DNA of 8,223 bases from Spirochaetaceae bacterium (GTDB lineage: Bacteria > Spirochaetota > Spirochaetia > SZUA-6 > Bin103): contig JAPOQV010000136.1 in the NCBI GenBank assembly GCA_026710565.1, positions 1 through 8,223 of the forward strand. Reading direction: 5' to 3'. The notes below the pieces were generated by a model. The model was not told the DNA's origin and made no database searches. It was given only the letters and a program-made list of their open reading frames with translations. This document shows, piece by piece, positions 7,744 to 8,223 of the stretch. Made by a program: the position numbers and the translations under genes. The first letter of the stretch is position 1. Each line of letters starts with the position of its first letter.

Positions 7744-7758
7744 CGTGATCTCGTCACG
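7744..7758. promoter_or_regulatory. Candidate operator in the divergent intergenic region
   Basis: CGTGA (7744-7748) and TCACG (7754-7758) form a 15-bp inverted repeat with a 5-bp spacer. It lies in the 109-bp space between the minus-strand operon and the plus-strand gene. This is where a repressor or activator of the sugar operon would bind, but no regulator gene is in the window and 5-bp arms can arise by chance. No confident -35/-10 pair was found for the minus-strand operon. Confidence 0.3.
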
Positions 7759-7782
7759 CTGCAACACGGCGTCATCCGCGGC

Positions 7783-7788
7783 TACACT
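7783..7788 (+). promoter_or_regulatory. Candidate -10 box for the plus-strand gene
   Basis: TACACT (4 of 6 matches to TATAAT) lies 20 nt before the ATG at 7809. The best -35 at proper distance is CTGCAA (7759-7764, 18-nt spacer, 3 of 6 matches). The combination is weak. It is listed because it is the only plausible plus-strand promoter in the gap. Confidence 0.25.
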
Positions 7789-7808
7789 CCGCAGCGCACC
7801 AGAACGCC

Positions 7809-8223
7809 ATGACTGCTGACTCCAAGGGCCGCGAGCTCTTCATCGTCGACAACAGTGTCTCCGGCTGGACCGGGCTCCGATACCTGGAGGAGTGGTCCGG
7901 CATCGCGAAGGCGTTCGACATCGCGACCGGGTACTTCGAGATCGGCGCGCTGCTCGCTCTCGACGGCAAGTGGCAGGGGCTCGACAAGATCCGGATCCTG
8001 ATGGGCGCGGAGACCACCCATCGGACTCGCAAGGCCATTCTCGAAGCGGTCCGGGCACAAGCGCTGGGCAGGCTCGACGAGAGCATCGAGGAGGACAAGG
8101 AGCCGAACCCCTTCCTGCGCGGGGTCCCTGCGATCCTCGCCGCGCTCCGCTCCGGGCAGATCGAGTGCCGCATCTACGACAAGGACAAGTTCCACGCCAA
8201 GACCTATATCACCCACGCCAAGC
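7809..8223 (+). CDS. Phospholipase-D-like domain protein, probable N-terminus of a large helicase-type protein (partial)
   Basis: The plus-strand frame from ATG 7809 is open to the window edge, giving 138 residues. It begins MTADSKGRELFIVDNSVSGW, with AFDIATGYFEIGALLAL (35-51) and KIRILMGAE (60-68) following. It then reaches FHAKTYITHAK (128-138), whose H129-x-K131 matches the HxK part of the PLD HKD motif. At the usual Asp position (136) there is His. This arrangement is familiar to me from the N-terminal PLD-like domain of roughly 1000-residue SNF2/DEAD-type helicase proteins, often found near DNA methyltransferases or in defence regions. The helicase part would lie beyond the window and is inferred, not seen. 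The ATG has no clear Shine-Dalgarno, but no in-frame start lies just upstream. It is divergent from the sugar operon and functionally unrelated. A stand-alone PLD-like nuclease is the alternative. Confidence 0.72.
   Translation, partial: MTADSKGRELFIVDNSVSGWTGLRYLEEWSGIAKAFDIATGYFEIGALLALDGKWQGLDKIRILMGAETTHRTRKAILEAVRAQALGRLDESIEEDKEPNPFLRGVPAILAALRSGQIECRIYDKDKFHAKTYITHAK

Noticed and set aside
7721..7745. Two near-identical AATCC(C)G segments 19 bp apart upstream of the dehydrogenase
   Set aside because: Five-base matches at this spacing are too short to separate from chance and do not line up with any promoter element.
7782..8216. Minus-strand open frame of 144 codons at the right edge
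   Set aside because: It is antisense to the PLD-like gene, whose plus frame has coherent family motifs. The minus product shows no domain.

Overview
The window is GC-rich (roughly two thirds G+C by eye) and densely coded. It reads as part of an ordinary bacterial chromosome. Both solute-binding proteins have classical Sec signal peptides without a lipobox cysteine, so they should be soluble periplasmic proteins. That points to a Gram-negative (diderm) host. High-GC Alphaproteobacteria or high-GC environmental Spirochaetes would fit, but the lineage cannot be settled from this sequence.

Most of the window (7699 down to 2097, minus strand) is one compact operon. It runs, in transcription order: a zinc-less MDR-family dehydrogenase, a double-domain sugar-type ABC ATPase, two ABC permeases, and a RhaS/LsrB-family periplasmic binding protein. 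Spacing is very tight: a 7-nt gap, two GTGA stop/start overlaps, then a 33-nt gap holding a hairpin next to the binding-protein ribosome site. The gene order ATPase-permease-permease-binding protein is that of lsrACDB. The binding protein itself looks more like the rhamnose type. The simplest reading is uptake of a carbohydrate (a deoxysugar, polyol or similar) together with an oxidoreductase that may act on it. A strong hairpin terminator follows the operon.

Downstream on the same strand (1978 to 101) is a family-5 (oligopeptide/dipeptide/nickel-type) binding protein. It is probably the first gene of a second ABC transporter operon that continues off the left edge. A possible start of the next gene lies at 91..1.

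At the right edge a divergent plus-strand gene begins at 7809 and is cut by the window end. Its 138 visible residues look like the phospholipase-D-like N-terminal domain found on large SNF2-type helicase proteins. It is functionally unrelated to the transporter operon and may mark the start of a DNA-processing or defence locus outside the window. No RNA genes, CRISPR arrays, insertion sequences or attachment sites were seen. The long plus-strand open frames opposite the operon are GC-driven shadows.
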